64,000 nucleotides of DNA from Pseudomonadota bacterium (GCA_021816925.1 JAKAWQ010000014.1:1-64000); one strand, 5' to 3'. Shown: positions 50,950 through 60,328, numbered from the stretch's first letter. Made by a program: numbers and translations. Notes: a model not told the origin generated them from the sequence alone.

Positions 50950-52247
50950 CAGTGGAATCCCATGTGGCTCGGCAGGAAGAGCGTGAGGCTCGGAAAGAAG
51001 TAAAGGAGGTAGACCATTGCGAGTTCGATCGCGATGAAGGGAAGGATGCTGACCATCATGCGGGTGAGCGGGATACCGGAAACCGATGAAACGGTGACGA
51101 GATTGAGCCCTGCCGGAGGATGGATCTGGGCCATCTCCTGGTTGACGGCGACCATCACGCCGAACTGCACCGGATCGATGCCGATCGCCTTGGCGATCGG
51201 GAAGAAGATCGGGATGGTGAGGATGGTGAGCGCGCCCGATTCGAGGAAGGTTCCCATGACGAGATCGGCCAGCACGATGCCGCTGAACACGAGAAGCGGC
51301 CCGCCCGGAATGTGCCCGACCGCGGCCGCCAGCGTCTGCGGCACTTGCAGGAGGGCGCTGTAGCGGGCGAACACCGAGCCGGTTCCGAAGATCAGCAGCA
51401 GCATCGAGGAGGTGAGTGCCGCGGCGCGTGCCGCGCGCCAGATCTTCACGAGCGTGAGCCGCCGGCGCACCAAGCCGAGCAGCAGCAGATAGAGGGCGGC
51501 GACGGCGCCGGTTTCGGTCGGCGTGACGAGGCCGAAATAGATCGAGCCGATGATGAAGACCGGGAGGACGACCACCGGCAGCGCGCGCCTGAGTGCCGCG
51601 CCGCGCTCGGTCCAGGAATAGCTGCGCCCGGGGGCGCTCGCGCGCGGCCCCAGCATCACATAGACGGAGAATCCGATCATCAGCAGGATGCCGGGGACGA
51701 CGGTCGCCATGAACAGGCTGCCGATCGAGGTTTGCGTGATCACGCCGTAGATGATGAGCGGGATCGAAGGCGGCAGCAGGATGCCGAGCGTTCCCCCGCC
51801 GGCGACGAGCGCACCGCGGAGCTTCTCCGAATATCCCTCGCGCGCCAGCGCCGGCAGTGCGATCAGTCCGACCGTCACCGCCGTGACCGGGCTCGAGCCG
51901 GTGATTCCGGCGAAGATCGCGCAGGTCAGCACCACGGCGACGCCGAGCCCGTTGCGCATCGAGCCCACCCAGACCTTGCCGAACTCGAACAGTTCGTCGC
52001 CGACCTCCGATTGCTGGACCAGCATCGCCGCCAACACGAAGAGCGGGATCGTGACCAGCTCGAAGGTGTTCAGGCTCTGCCAGAGAAACGAGGTGAAATC
52101 GACCATCGCCTGGGAAAGGCCGAACACCAGCGCAAGCCCGGCGAGGGACGCCAGTCCGATCGAAATGAAGATCGGCACGCCGATTCCCATCATCGCGAAC
52201 ATCAGGGCGGTAATCAGGAAAATCTCGGACTCAGTGCCGAACGGCAT
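50949..52247 (-). CDS. TRAP transporter large permease (DctM/SiaM type)
   Basis: The 432-aa protein has about 12 hydrophobic helices and the DctM signature GGGTLGILLPPSIPLIIYG and FAGITGSSPVTAVTVGLIAL. It forms the sodium-coupled channel of the tripartite transporter. It overlaps the small permease gene by 17 nt. Confidence 0.95.
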   Translation of the reverse strand: MPFGTESEIFLITALMFAMMGIGVPIFISIGLASLAGLALVFGLSQAMVDFTSFLWQSLNTFELVTIPLFVLAAMLVQQSEVGDELFEFGKVWVGSMRNGLGVAVVLTCAIFAGITGSSPVTAVTVGLIALPALAREGYSEKLRGALVAGGGTLGILLPPSIPLIIYGVITQTSIGSLFMATVVPGILLMIGFSVYVMLGPRASAPGRSYSWTERGAALRRALPVVVLPVFIIGSIYFGLVTPTETGAVAALYLLLLGLVRRRLTLVKIWRAARAAALTSSMLLLIFGTGSVFARYSALLQVPQTLAAAVGHIPGGPLLVFSGIVLADLVMGTFLESGALTILTIPIFFPIAKAIGIDPVQFGVMVAVNQEMAQIHPPAGLNLVTVSSVSGIPLTRMMVSILPFIAIELAMVYLLYFFPSLTLFLPSHMGFH

Positions 52248-52782
52248 CGTGCAGCCTCGCGATCCTGGGGTCGAGGAGATGGGCGAGGCCCTGCAGGCCG
52301 ATCACCAGCCCGCCGATCGGGAAGGCCAGTTGCGGCCAGAACTGCGGCACCGCGAGCAGCGTGTCCGAGGTGAGGCCCTGGGTATAGCTGCTCCAGGCCT
52401 GGTTCGAGCCGGCCAGCAGCAGAAGGGCGCCGAAGGCGAGTTCGCAGCATCCGGATACGCGCCCGAGTGTCCGCGCGAGGCCGGGGAACCTGTCGGGGAG
52501 CAGCATCACCCGGAAATGATGCCCCGTCTTCAGGGCGAAGCCGCTCGCCGCGAACACGATCATGATGATCGCGTAACCGCTGGTCTCGAATACCCAGGTG
52601 GGCGGGTCGCGGAGCTGATCCATCACCACCTCGAAGGCCACCGGCAGCGGCAGCAAGAGGGCGAGCGCGGCGGCGAAGAGGGCCAGTGCGCGCGCCAGGG
52701 CGGAGAGGAATGCGGCGGCCCGCTCGTTGGCGGGCCCTTTTGTTATGCCGTCGTCGTGATTGGCCGCCTCACTGGCTGGCAC
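52231..52782 (-). CDS. TRAP transporter small permease (DctQ type)
   Basis: The 183-aa protein has four helices, including ALALFAAALALLLPLPVAFE, YAIIMIVFAASGFALKTGHH, FGALLLLAGSNQ and AFPIGGLVIGLQGLAHLL. This topology and the gene order (P-Q-M) define the small permease. It overlaps the substrate-binding protein gene by 14 nt. Confidence 0.9.
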   Translation of the reverse strand: MPASEAANHDDGITKGPANERAAAFLSALARALALFAAALALLLPLPVAFEVVMDQLRDPPTWVFETSGYAIIMIVFAASGFALKTGHHFRVMLLPDRFPGLARTLGRVSGCCELAFGALLLLAGSNQAWSSYTQGLTSDTLLAVPQFWPQLAFPIGGLVIGLQGLAHLLDPRIARLHDAVRH

Positions 52783-53806
52783 GGAGCGCCTCCGCCACCA
52801 GCGCCGGCGGATATTTCTTCTGCTCGGCCTTGGAGAGCGGGGCGAGGGCGGCGGCGAAAGCCTGATAGGCGGGCGTTCCGGGCTCGATCACCGTCACCGT
52901 CATCCCATGCTGTTGCATGGCAATGAGATCGCTCTTGAAGGAGGCGATGATCGCCTTGTTGGCGATGGTGCCCGCCTTGGCGCCGGCGGTGATCACCGCC
53001 TGCTGCAGCGGCTTGGGGAGCTCCCTGAGCGCGTGCGCGTTCATGACGTAGATCGTCACGCCGACGCTGAAGAGGCCGTTCGGGTCGAGCAGGTATTTGG
53101 CGACCTCGTATTCGCGCAGCCCGATCTCGCCCTGGATGCCGCCGATCGCCGCCGAGACCGTGCCCCGCTGCAACGCCGGATAGACGTCGCTCACGGAGAT
53201 CGTGGAGGGGGCGCCGCCGAGGGCCTGGATGATTTGCGTCGAAAGCCGGTCATAGGCGCGAACCGTCCGGCCCTTGAAGGCGGCCGGCGATGTCATCGGC
53301 ACGTGCGAGACCACCATCGGCGGACCGTTGTCGAGCAGCGCCAGCAGCAGCATCCCGTGCTTGCGGAGTGCCGCGTCCAGCGCCTTGAAGAGCGGCGTGC
53401 CGGGACCCACCGCCTGCTCGAAGCGGTTCTCCGGCGGGCGGAAGAAGATGGTGTTCATCACCGCTGCCGGCGGAGCGATCGAGGTGAAGCTGCCGATCGT
53501 GCCGAGCGAGATGTCGGTGACGCGGGTCTCGACCGATTGCGGGACCACCTGCTCCTTCACCAGCGATCCGGCGGGAAAGTGCTGCACGGTGATCGCGCCG
53601 TGGCTTTCCTGGGCGAGCAGCTTCGTGAATGCGGGCACGAAGGCGGAGACCTGCGGCGCGGCCGGCGATCCCCAGGTCGCGAGCCGGAGCGTGTAGTGGG
53701 CCGCGAGCGCCGGCGCGCAGGGGATCAGGAAAAGGATGGCAAGTGCCAGCAGGTTTGCGCCGATCCGGCCAGGCGCGGACGGCCGCCGCGTTTCATCCAA
53801 TTGCAT
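52769..53806 (-). CDS. TRAP transporter substrate-binding protein (DctP type)
   Basis: The 345-aa protein has an N-terminal signal peptide (LLALAILFLIPCAPALAA) and the DctP fold: LATWGSPAAPQVSAFVPAFT, FPAGSLVKEQVVPQSVETRV, TSPAAFKGRTVRAYDRLSTQ, then YPALQRGTVSAAIGG. The periplasmic receptor probably binds a carboxylate, as most TRAP receptors do; the candidate Arg lies in the GRTVRAYD segment. It lies 75 bp after the sulfatase gene. Confidence 0.93.
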   Translation of the reverse strand: MQLDETRRPSAPGRIGANLLALAILFLIPCAPALAAHYTLRLATWGSPAAPQVSAFVPAFTKLLAQESHGAITVQHFPAGSLVKEQVVPQSVETRVTDISLGTIGSFTSIAPPAAVMNTIFFRPPENRFEQAVGPGTPLFKALDAALRKHGMLLLALLDNGPPMVVSHVPMTSPAAFKGRTVRAYDRLSTQIIQALGGAPSTISVSDVYPALQRGTVSAAIGGIQGEIGLREYEVAKYLLDPNGLFSVGVTIYVMNAHALRELPKPLQQAVITAGAKAGTIANKAIIASFKSDLIAMQQHGMTVTVIEPGTPAYQAFAAALAPLSKAEQKKYPPALVAEALRASQ

Positions 53807-53881
53807 GTTCTCTCCTCCCTCGAAGATGGGCTTCTCTCTATTGGTATCGCACTGCGTTCCCGACGTCCCTGCCGCGTGGGC

Positions 53882-55417
53882 TCAAGCCATGCCGACCGGT
53901 TCCGGCGGGTCAGGCATCACGTCGTTCGGGCGGCTCTCGATCATGTCCGTGAGTTCCCGCCGGACAGCGCTTACCCCTTCGTCATCGAAGAGATTGTCCA
54001 TCTCGAAAGGATCGTTGACGAGATCATAGAGTTCGCCGGCGCCGGAGCCGAGTTCCAGGGTGAGCTTGTGCCGTCGTGTGCGCACCGTGCGCAGCCTGAG
54101 CGCGACCCCGCAACGCGAAGGATGCAGGTCCCACTCGTTGTAGGCGAAATCGCGCCCCGCTCCTGGCTTCTGCTCGATCAAGGGCCGGAGGCTCCGGCTG
54201 TGCAGCGCCGAATTGGGTGAGATACCCGCGTAGTCGTAGAAAGTGGCCGCCAGATCGAGGGTGGAGACGGGATCCCCCACAACCGCGCCGGGGGGGATGC
54301 CGGGGCCGCGGAGGATGCAGCCGACCCTGAGCAGGCCTTCGTACATCATTGGTCCCTTGAGGATGATACCATGGTCGCCGAGCCAGTCTCCGTGGTCGGT
54401 GGTGTAGATCACGATCGTGTTGCCGGAGAGGCCGAGCTCGTCGAGCGCGATCAGGATCCGCCCCACATTGTGGTCGATCAGCGAGATCATGCCATAGTAG
54501 TTCGCGATCAGGTGGCGGAGCTGCTCGTCGGTCTGGCGCGGCGTGCGCGAATAGCGCTCACGGAAGCCGCGGAGGTCCGGGTTGGCGAGCTCGGGCGTCG
54601 ATTCGAGGCTCGCCTTGTGCCACCACGGGCGGCGCTCGAGGTCGAGCGCGCGATGCGCGGGCAGATCGACATCCTCCGGCGAATGCAGCCGGCTCCAGGG
54701 CTCCGGTGCATCGAAAGGATGGTGGGGATCCGGGAAGGAGGCCCAGAGGATGAAGGGCCGCTCCCGGTAGTGCCTGAGAAAGGCGATCGTGCGGTCGCCG
54801 GTCCAGGTGGAGTTGTGCCAGGCGGGCGGCAGCGCCGAATGCCAGGTCTGCGCCGCACCCACGTCGGGGGGCAGGTGCGTTCCGTAGAGCGTGTTCTTCC
54901 GATCGCCCTCCCCGTCGGCATAGTACCAGCGTTCATAATGCTGCCCGGAGGGCGGCTTCTGGGGCAGATGGATGTTGTGCCCGCCCACCATCAGCTCGAC
55001 ATGGTTGAAACCCATGTAGGGTCCGAACCAGTCCGGGCCGTAGAGGTGGGTGCTCGCACGATTCTCGGGCTTGCCGGTCGGCTTGAAGGTATGGAAGGTC
55101 GAGAAGTGCGCCTTGCCGATGAAGCCGGTCTGGTAGCCCGCCTTGGCGAACTGCCCGGCGAAACCGGCGGCGCCGACAACATCGTCGAGGTCGATTCCGT
55201 TGTCCCGGACGCCATGCGTGCGCGGCAGGAGGCCGGTCAGCATGCTGGCGCGCGAGGGCTGGCAGACGACGTTGGGCGTGATGCACGCGGCGAAGCGGGT
55301 ACCGTGCCGCGCCAGGCGGTCGAGATGCGGCGTTTTGATCTTCCGCCCTTCGAAGCCGTAGCAATCGCCGCGCTGCTGGTCGGAGGTGATCATCAGGATA
55401 TTGGGCCCATCCGGCAT
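53882..55417 (-). CDS. Sulfatase (formylglycine-dependent, Cys type)
   Basis: The 511-aa protein has metal ligands at DQQRGD (Asp13), the formylglycine motif CQPSR (Cys52 converted by a maturase) in PNVVCQPSRASMLTG, FIGKAHFSTFH and TTDHGDWLGDHG. There is no signal peptide, so it would act in the cytoplasm on an imported substrate. ATG 55417 is preceded by GAGGAGAACGC. It heads the transport operon, suggesting that an imported sulfate ester (or phosphonate-like substrate) is cleaved. No sulfatase-modifying enzyme is encoded here. Confidence 0.93.
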   Translation of the reverse strand: MPDGPNILMITSDQQRGDCYGFEGRKIKTPHLDRLARHGTRFAACITPNVVCQPSRASMLTGLLPRTHGVRDNGIDLDDVVGAAGFAGQFAKAGYQTGFIGKAHFSTFHTFKPTGKPENRASTHLYGPDWFGPYMGFNHVELMVGGHNIHLPQKPPSGQHYERWYYADGEGDRKNTLYGTHLPPDVGAAQTWHSALPPAWHNSTWTGDRTIAFLRHYRERPFILWASFPDPHHPFDAPEPWSRLHSPEDVDLPAHRALDLERRPWWHKASLESTPELANPDLRGFRERYSRTPRQTDEQLRHLIANYYGMISLIDHNVGRILIALDELGLSGNTIVIYTTDHGDWLGDHGIILKGPMMYEGLLRVGCILRGPGIPPGAVVGDPVSTLDLAATFYDYAGISPNSALHSRSLRPLIEQKPGAGRDFAYNEWDLHPSRCGVALRLRTVRTRRHKLTLELGSGAGELYDLVNDPFEMDNLFDDEGVSAVRRELTDMIESRPNDVMPDPPEPVGMA

Positions 55418-55780
55418 CGCGTTCTCCTCTGTCCGCGGCGGCGCGGCGCGCGGTCCCGCGAGCGGGCGGCACATCACCATTTTCGAAGGGCTCGAACAAT
55501 CCTCTGGCCGGGCCATACCCGATAACCTCCGGGCATTGGTTGCCGCTCTCTTCCGGCGGCCCGGTGGCGCGCCGCGCTGGGCGCGATATCATGATGTTAT
55601 CGGCCGTGACTCGGTCGGGGGATTGTTCGCCCCGGGCTTCAGGGCTAGCCTTTTTGTTTGGTGACGAATGGGGCGGCACGTCCCGAGATGTCGGTCCTCG
55701 GGTCGGAGCGCAGAGGTGCTCCGGGGCCGGACCGAATGGGAGGATACGATCATGGTCTCACGCCGTAGGGGCGATGGCCC
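55418..55780. other. Intergenic region upstream of the sulfatase gene
   Basis: This 363-bp gap has no supported gene. It contains GATATCATGATGTTATC at 55585-55601, an imperfect palindrome (GATA...TATC with central ATCATGAT) that could be an operator. Its distance of about 168 bp from the sulfatase start leaves room for a promoter, but I see no clear -35/-10 pair. Confidence 0.4.
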
Positions 55781-56689
55781 TCACGCGAAAACTCTTCGCC
55801 GCCGCGCCGTCACGCCCGCGATCCGCTCCAGCGGCTTGATCACCGCCGACTGATGCTCCTCGGCCAGCCCCTCCCCCGATCCCATGCGGTGCAGCATGTG
55901 CGCCGCCTCGCCGAGCAGCACCGGCACGCCGAGCTCGATACCCATCTGCACTGCAAGCCTGAGGTCCTTTTCGGCGAGCGCCAGCCTGAATTGCGGTTCG
56001 AACATCCCGTTCAGCACGTTGTCGATGGTCAGATGGAGATGCCGGTGGTCGGCTGCGGTGGATTTCATCACCTCGACCAGCACCGGGAGCTCCACCCCCG
56101 CCTTTGCGGCAAGCACCAGCGCCTCGGCGTCCAGCGCGCAGATCGCACAGGAAACGAGATTGTTGACGAGCTTCGCCGCCGCCCCGCTGCCTGCCGGGCC
56201 GCAATGGAAGATGTCAGTGCCGATTGCCGCCAGCACGTCCCGTACCTCGGCCAGCACGGCCGCATCGCCGCCCACCATCAGGGTAAGCTCGCCCTTTGCC
56301 GCCGCGGCCGGCCCCTTGCCGACCGGACAGTCGAGCATTCGCGCCCTCTTTTCCGCCACCGCCGCATGCATGCGCCGCGAGGTCATTGGATCGATTGTGG
56401 AAAGGTCGATATAGATGCCGCCCGGCCGGATGCCGTGGATCAGCCCTTCCACGCCGAGCACCGCCTCCTCCACCGAGGCCGGGGTCGGCAGGCTCGACAG
56501 CACGATTTCGGACGCAGCGGCGACTTCGCGCGGCGATCGCCTTGCCATCGCACCGGCTGCAACCGCAGCCTGCATCCGCTGCGTGACCGGGTCATAAGCG
56601 CTGAGCGGAAATCCCGCGCGAAGCAGTCTCTGCGCCATTCCGCCGCCCATGTTGCCGAGACCGAGAAAACCCAACGCGGGCTTTGCCAT
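55781..56689 (-). CDS. NAD(P)-dependent beta-hydroxyacid dehydrogenase (3-hydroxyisobutyrate dehydrogenase family)
   Basis: The 302-aa protein (start ATG 56689, the first with a GGGGAGGA site; longer reading to 56797 is unlikely) begins KPALGFLGLGNMGGGMAQRL. It then has LDCPVGKGPAAAAKGELTLM, where most members have DAPVSGG, and the catalytic Lys173 in GAAAKLVNNLVSC. It oxidises a beta-hydroxy acid with NAD(P). It diverges from the LysR gene and forms part of the minus-strand arm with the sulfatase, though separated by 363 bp. Confidence 0.85.
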   Translation of the reverse strand: MAKPALGFLGLGNMGGGMAQRLLRAGFPLSAYDPVTQRMQAAVAAGAMARRSPREVAAASEIVLSSLPTPASVEEAVLGVEGLIHGIRPGGIYIDLSTIDPMTSRRMHAAVAEKRARMLDCPVGKGPAAAAKGELTLMVGGDAAVLAEVRDVLAAIGTDIFHCGPAGSGAAAKLVNNLVSCAICALDAEALVLAAKAGVELPVLVEVMKSTAADHRHLHLTIDNVLNGMFEPQFRLALAEKDLRLAVQMGIELGVPVLLGEAAHMLHRMGSGEGLAEEHQSAVIKPLERIAGVTARRRRVFA

Positions 56690-56746
56690 TCCTCCCCGCC
56701 CCATCCCGCGCGGCAGAGGAGTCCAGCCGCCGTTGCCAAGTCTATC

Positions 56747-56769
56747 GCTTCCCGCGCAACGCGGGAAGC
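56747..56769. promoter_or_regulatory. Perfect palindrome between divergent dehydrogenase and LysR genes
   Basis: GCTTCCCGCG, spacer CAA, CGCGGGAAGC: 10-bp perfect inverted arms. It lies 58 bp from the minus-strand ATG and 80 bp from the LysR ATG, the place where a LysR-type regulator would bind. It is followed by a CATATAAG stretch that could be a -10. It does not obey the T-N11-A consensus, so the regulator is not certain. Confidence 0.5.
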
Positions 56770-56848
56770 CATATAAGGAGCGGGACGAGATAACCAAACG
56801 CTATCCCTCAACCCCGCCTGCGAGGCCGGACTTAGCACCCCGCTTTCC

Positions 56849-57745
56849 ATGGACCTCCGCCATCTCCAGCATTTCCTGGTTGCCGCCCGGCATGGCAGTC
56901 TGCGCCGCAGCGCCGAGGCGGCCGGCATCTCGCAGCCGGCGCTGACCAAGAGCATCCACCGCCTGGAGGCCTCACTCGAGGTGCCGCTATTCGAGCGCTC
57001 TTCGCGCGGCATCCGCCTGACCGAATTCGGCGAGGCGCTCGTGCTGCACGCGCGCGCCCTCGACGTGGAGTTCCGGCTCGCGCGGGAAGCGATTCAAGGC
57101 ATGCGCTCGACCGCCCGCGGCGTGATCAAGGTGGGCGCCGGGCCGAGCATGAGCGTCTCGCTGCTGCCGGTGCTGACCGAACGACTGCTTGGTCAGAGCG
57201 AGGACGTGCGCATCGAGGCCTATCCCGGTCTGAACGACACGTTGCTCGCTGCACTCGAGGCCGGCACGATCGATTTCGCGATCACGTCGCTCGCGGCGGG
57301 ATCGAGCGTGCCGAGCACGATCGCGCAAGAGAGGCTGTTCACCGACCGGGTGGTGGTGGCGGGGCGGGAACAGCATCCGCTTGCCGGGCGCGATGTCGAG
57401 GCGAAAGAGCTTCTGGCCTACCGCTGGCTCTTGCCGGACCGGAACGTGCTGACCCGCCTTTATCTCGACGAGTTCTTCCTCCGCCGCGACCTTCCGCTGC
57501 CGACGATCTGGGCCGAGACGAACTCGATCCACTACATCCTCGAGACGGTCGGCCGCACCGATCTCCTGAGCTACGTCCCCTTGCTGCTGCTCGCGGGCAA
57601 GCCGCTCACGACGATCAGGGCGAGCGGGCCGGTCTGGCGGCGCAGCGTCGGTATCAGCTATTGGCGCCGCCGCACGATGACGCCGGCCAGCCTGCTATTC
57701 CTGAAAGTGCTGCGCGAGGTTGCGCGCGAGCTGCACGGCGGATGA
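56849..57745 (+). CDS. LysR-type transcriptional regulator
   Basis: The 298-aa protein has the N-terminal winged HTH (LRHLQHFLVAARHGSLRRSA, AGISQPALTKSIHRLEASL, PLFERSSRGIRLTEFG). The effector domain starts at about residue 92 and includes VLTERLLGQSEDVRIEAYPG. It likely controls the divergent dehydrogenase gene and the downstream AcnX genes. The stop overlaps the next start (ATGA). Confidence 0.93.
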   Translation: MDLRHLQHFLVAARHGSLRRSAEAAGISQPALTKSIHRLEASLEVPLFERSSRGIRLTEFGEALVLHARALDVEFRLAREAIQGMRSTARGVIKVGAGPSMSVSLLPVLTERLLGQSEDVRIEAYPGLNDTLLAALEAGTIDFAITSLAAGSSVPSTIAQERLFTDRVVVAGREQHPLAGRDVEAKELLAYRWLLPDRNVLTRLYLDEFFLRRDLPLPTIWAETNSIHYILETVGRTDLLSYVPLLLLAGKPLTTIRASGPVWRRSVGISYWRRRTMTPASLLFLKVLREVARELHGG

Positions 57746-59010
57746 AAGCACGGAGACCGGAGGAGATGACGCTCGCACTCGATGAGGAGGCGGAAGCGAT
57801 GCGGGCCGGCCGGTTCGGGCCGGCGCGGCAGTGGGCGATCGCACATCAGCTTGAAGTCGGCGGCTATCTCGGCGCCGCGGACCTCGTGCCGGTCTCGCAG
57901 GCGCACATCATGGCCGATACGGAATCGCTCGGGGCCTCGGGCGTCGGCTGGCTCGAAGGGCTGGCGGCGCTTCCCGAGACCGAGCGGCGTGTGCGCATCC
58001 CGACCATGACCGATCCGCGCGGCACGGATTTTTCGCAGGCGGCGCGCCTCGGTCAGCAGGAGTGGATGCTCGCGCTGGAGCGTCGCGTCGTCGCCGCCTT
58101 CGAGGCGCTCGGCGTGCTGATGACCGACACCTGCGTCACCTACCAGACGATCATGCCGCCGGTGGCGGGCGAGCACGTGGCGTACGGGGATACCGGCGTC
58201 GTCATCTATTGCAACAGCGTGCTCGGCGCGCGCTCGAACTTCGAGGGTGGTCCTTCGGCGCTCGCCGCGGCGCTCACCGGGCGAACGCCCCGCTACGGCT
58301 ATCATCTGGAGGCGGCGCGGCGCGGCGCGTTCGTGGTCCGGCTTGCGGTTACGCCGGCGAGGCTCGACGAATGGGGTGCGCTCGGGGCCATCATCGGCCG
58401 GCTCGCCGGGGATTACTGGCGCGTTCCCGTGATCGTCGGGCACGAGCGCGTGCCGGGCTCGGATGCGCTCAAGCACTTCGGCGCGGCGATGGCGAGCTAC
58501 GGCTCGGTGCCGCTCTTTCACATGGTGGGCGTGACCCCGGAGGCGCCGACGCTCGCCCAGGTGATCGATCCCGCCACCCCCGCGCTCGCCACCATCGGCG
58601 AGGCGGATCTCGGCCGCTTCCGCTCGGGTTATGACGGGAGGGGTGAGGCGGTCGATGTCGTCGTCTTCTCCGCCCCGCAGCTCAGCCTGATCGAGATGCA
58701 GGCGCTGGCGGGGCTTTTGGCGGGCCGGCGCACCAGCGTGCCGCTGCTTGCGGTGACGAGTCCGCAGGTGAAGCCCGACGCCGATCGCATGGGCATGACG
58801 GCCAAGATCGAGGACGCCGGCGGCACCGTGCTTTCGGGCATGTGCTTCTACCAGAGCTACGCGCGCGAGCTTGCCGCCGCCAACGGCTGGCGGGTCCTGG
58901 CCACCAACTCGGCCAAGCTCGCCAACATCATCGGCGGCTACGGCTATCGGCCGGTGCTGCTGTCGCTGGAAGCGTGCGTCGAGGCGGCCTGCTCAGGGAG
59001 GATCGCATGA
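57742..59010 (+). CDS. Aconitase X catalytic (large) subunit
   Basis: The 422-aa protein is AcnX-type (DUF521): early helix TLALDEEAEAMRAGRFGPARQ, SQAHIMADTESLGASGVGWL, CVTYQTIMPPVAGEHVAYGD, SVLGARSNFEGGPSALAAAL and TNSAKLANIIGGYGYRPVLL. In bacteria AcnX proteins include cis-3-hydroxyproline dehydratases, while archaeal ones are mevalonate-5-phosphate dehydratases. The start could also be ATG 57766. The partner small subunit is encoded immediately downstream (4-nt overlap). The substrate here is unknown. Confidence 0.85.
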   Translation: MKARRPEEMTLALDEEAEAMRAGRFGPARQWAIAHQLEVGGYLGAADLVPVSQAHIMADTESLGASGVGWLEGLAALPETERRVRIPTMTDPRGTDFSQAARLGQQEWMLALERRVVAAFEALGVLMTDTCVTYQTIMPPVAGEHVAYGDTGVVIYCNSVLGARSNFEGGPSALAAALTGRTPRYGYHLEAARRGAFVVRLAVTPARLDEWGALGAIIGRLAGDYWRVPVIVGHERVPGSDALKHFGAAMASYGSVPLFHMVGVTPEAPTLAQVIDPATPALATIGEADLGRFRSGYDGRGEAVDVVVFSAPQLSLIEMQALAGLLAGRRTSVPLLAVTSPQVKPDADRMGMTAKIEDAGGTVLSGMCFYQSYARELAAANGWRVLATNSAKLANIIGGYGYRPVLLSLEACVEAACSGRIA

Positions 59011-59414
59011 AGGAGTTCCGCGCCGCGTCGGCGTTGGGAGAGCGGGTGAGCGGCCGGGCACTCGTGGCGGCCGACAATTTCTCCGCCCGTTACGATCTCG
59101 ATCGGATCAGCGGCATTTTCTCGCGCGCGGAGCACAAGCTTGCGGGCCGTTCCTATGTCGGCCTTGTGCTGGTGTTGAACACGGTCAAGGGGGGTGTCGC
59201 CAGTGCCTGGATGCTGCGCGAGATGAAGTCGCGCGGCGTCGTGCCGGCGGCCTTCGCGTTCAACCGGGTGAACCCGATCATGGTGCAGGGAGCGGCGTTC
59301 GCCGGGATCACCATGATGTCGGGCTTCGACGTCGACATCACGGTCGCGATCCCGGACGGCGCGCAGGTCGCGCTCGAGCCCGACGCCACGCCGCCGGTGC
59401 TCTGCCTCTTCTGA
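59007..59414 (+). CDS. Aconitase X swivel (small) subunit
   Basis: The 135-aa protein (DUF126 type) has ERVSGRALVAADNFSARYDL, SYVGLVLVLNTVKGGVASAW and GITMMSGFDVDITVAIPDGA. It forms the lid domain of the two-subunit AcnX enzyme. It is translationally coupled to the large subunit. Confidence 0.85.
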   Translation: MKEFRAASALGERVSGRALVAADNFSARYDLDRISGIFSRAEHKLAGRSYVGLVLVLNTVKGGVASAWMLREMKSRGVVPAAFAFNRVNPIMVQGAAFAGITMMSGFDVDITVAIPDGAQVALEPDATPPVLCLF

Positions 59415-59467
59415 CCGCGCGTCACGCAAGGCTGGCGCGCTGGGCCGCCGCGGTCCATCCTGGCGCG

Positions 59468-59815
59468 ATGATCCGTTCACCGTCGTTGCCGGCACGCCGT
59501 GGGGTGCACGTTGGGTTGGCCGTGCTCGGAGTGGCCGGTCTCGTTGCCGGATGTGCCGGGCCTCCCGAGACGGCCCAGCAGCGGGCGGCGTACGCGGCCT
59601 GCCGAAGGGAGGCGGAACAGCAATTTGCGATCCAGGACCGGGCGAGCCTCTATCAGCCGGACAACAGCCTGACCCCTTATGCCGGAGGGAGCCCCGCGCT
59701 TGCCACGACCACGACGCTGGCCAACCGCTTTGCCTACCGGCAGATGCTTGATGCCTGCCTGCGCGGAGCGACCGGTCCTGCCCCGGTGGCACCGGCGCCT
59801 GCGCCTCAGCGTTGA
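59468..59815 (+). CDS. Small lipoprotein
   Basis: The 115-aa product has a lipoprotein signal with lipobox LVAGC (VLGVAGLVAGC). The mature part contains AAYAACRREAEQQFAIQDRA and ALATTTTLANRFAYRQMLDA. There is no recognised domain. It has no strong ribosome-binding site and no functional link to the neighbours. Confidence 0.65.
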   Translation: MIRSPSLPARRGVHVGLAVLGVAGLVAGCAGPPETAQQRAAYAACRREAEQQFAIQDRASLYQPDNSLTPYAGGSPALATTTTLANRFAYRQMLDACLRGATGPAPVAPAPAPQR

Positions 59816-59977
59816 CCCGGCGGGCCGCCCCGCGCGCTTGCCAGGGCCACCTGGATGGCGGCTCGGGCTGCCTTCGGACATGCGGAGGGCGCTCGAAGGC
59901 GAGGGCGCGGCGGCTTGCCCGGAGCCGGTCTGGGCCTTAGAAGGCGCGGACAATGTTGGACACGACGGGGCGCCTCG

Positions 59978-60328
59978 ATGTCGAAAATCAATCGCACAGG
60001 CGGCGGTAAGATCCTCTCAAAAGCCGTTGACTACCATGGGTTCGTGTTTCTCGCGGGCACCACCGCGAGCGATCTCTCCAAGGACATCAAGGGGCAAACC
60101 AGAGAGGTTTTGGACGAAATCGACCGCCTTCTGGAAGCAAACGGCACCGATAAGACCCGTCTTTTGCAGGCGCAGATCTGGGTCAAGGACATCCGTGACC
60201 GCGACGCCATGAACGAAATCTGGACCGCCTGGCTGCCTACCGGCGGCGCGCCCGTGCGCGCCTGCGTGCAGGCCAACATGGCTGACTCCCGCCACTTGGT
60301 GGAGATCATGGTCACCGCCTGCAAGTGA
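59978..60328 (+). CDS. RidA-family (YjgF/YER057c/UK114) protein
   Basis: The 116-aa trimeric-barrel protein has HGFVFLAGTTASDLSKDIKG, TREVLDEIDRLLEANGTDKT and GAPVRACVQANMADSRHLVE with the conserved Arg of the ligand pocket. RidA proteins hydrolyse reactive enamine/imine intermediates. Codon use is less GC-rich than the neighbours. It stands alone. Confidence 0.85.
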   Translation: MSKINRTGGGKILSKAVDYHGFVFLAGTTASDLSKDIKGQTREVLDEIDRLLEANGTDKTRLLQAQIWVKDIRDRDAMNEIWTAWLPTGGAPVRACVQANMADSRHLVEIMVTACK

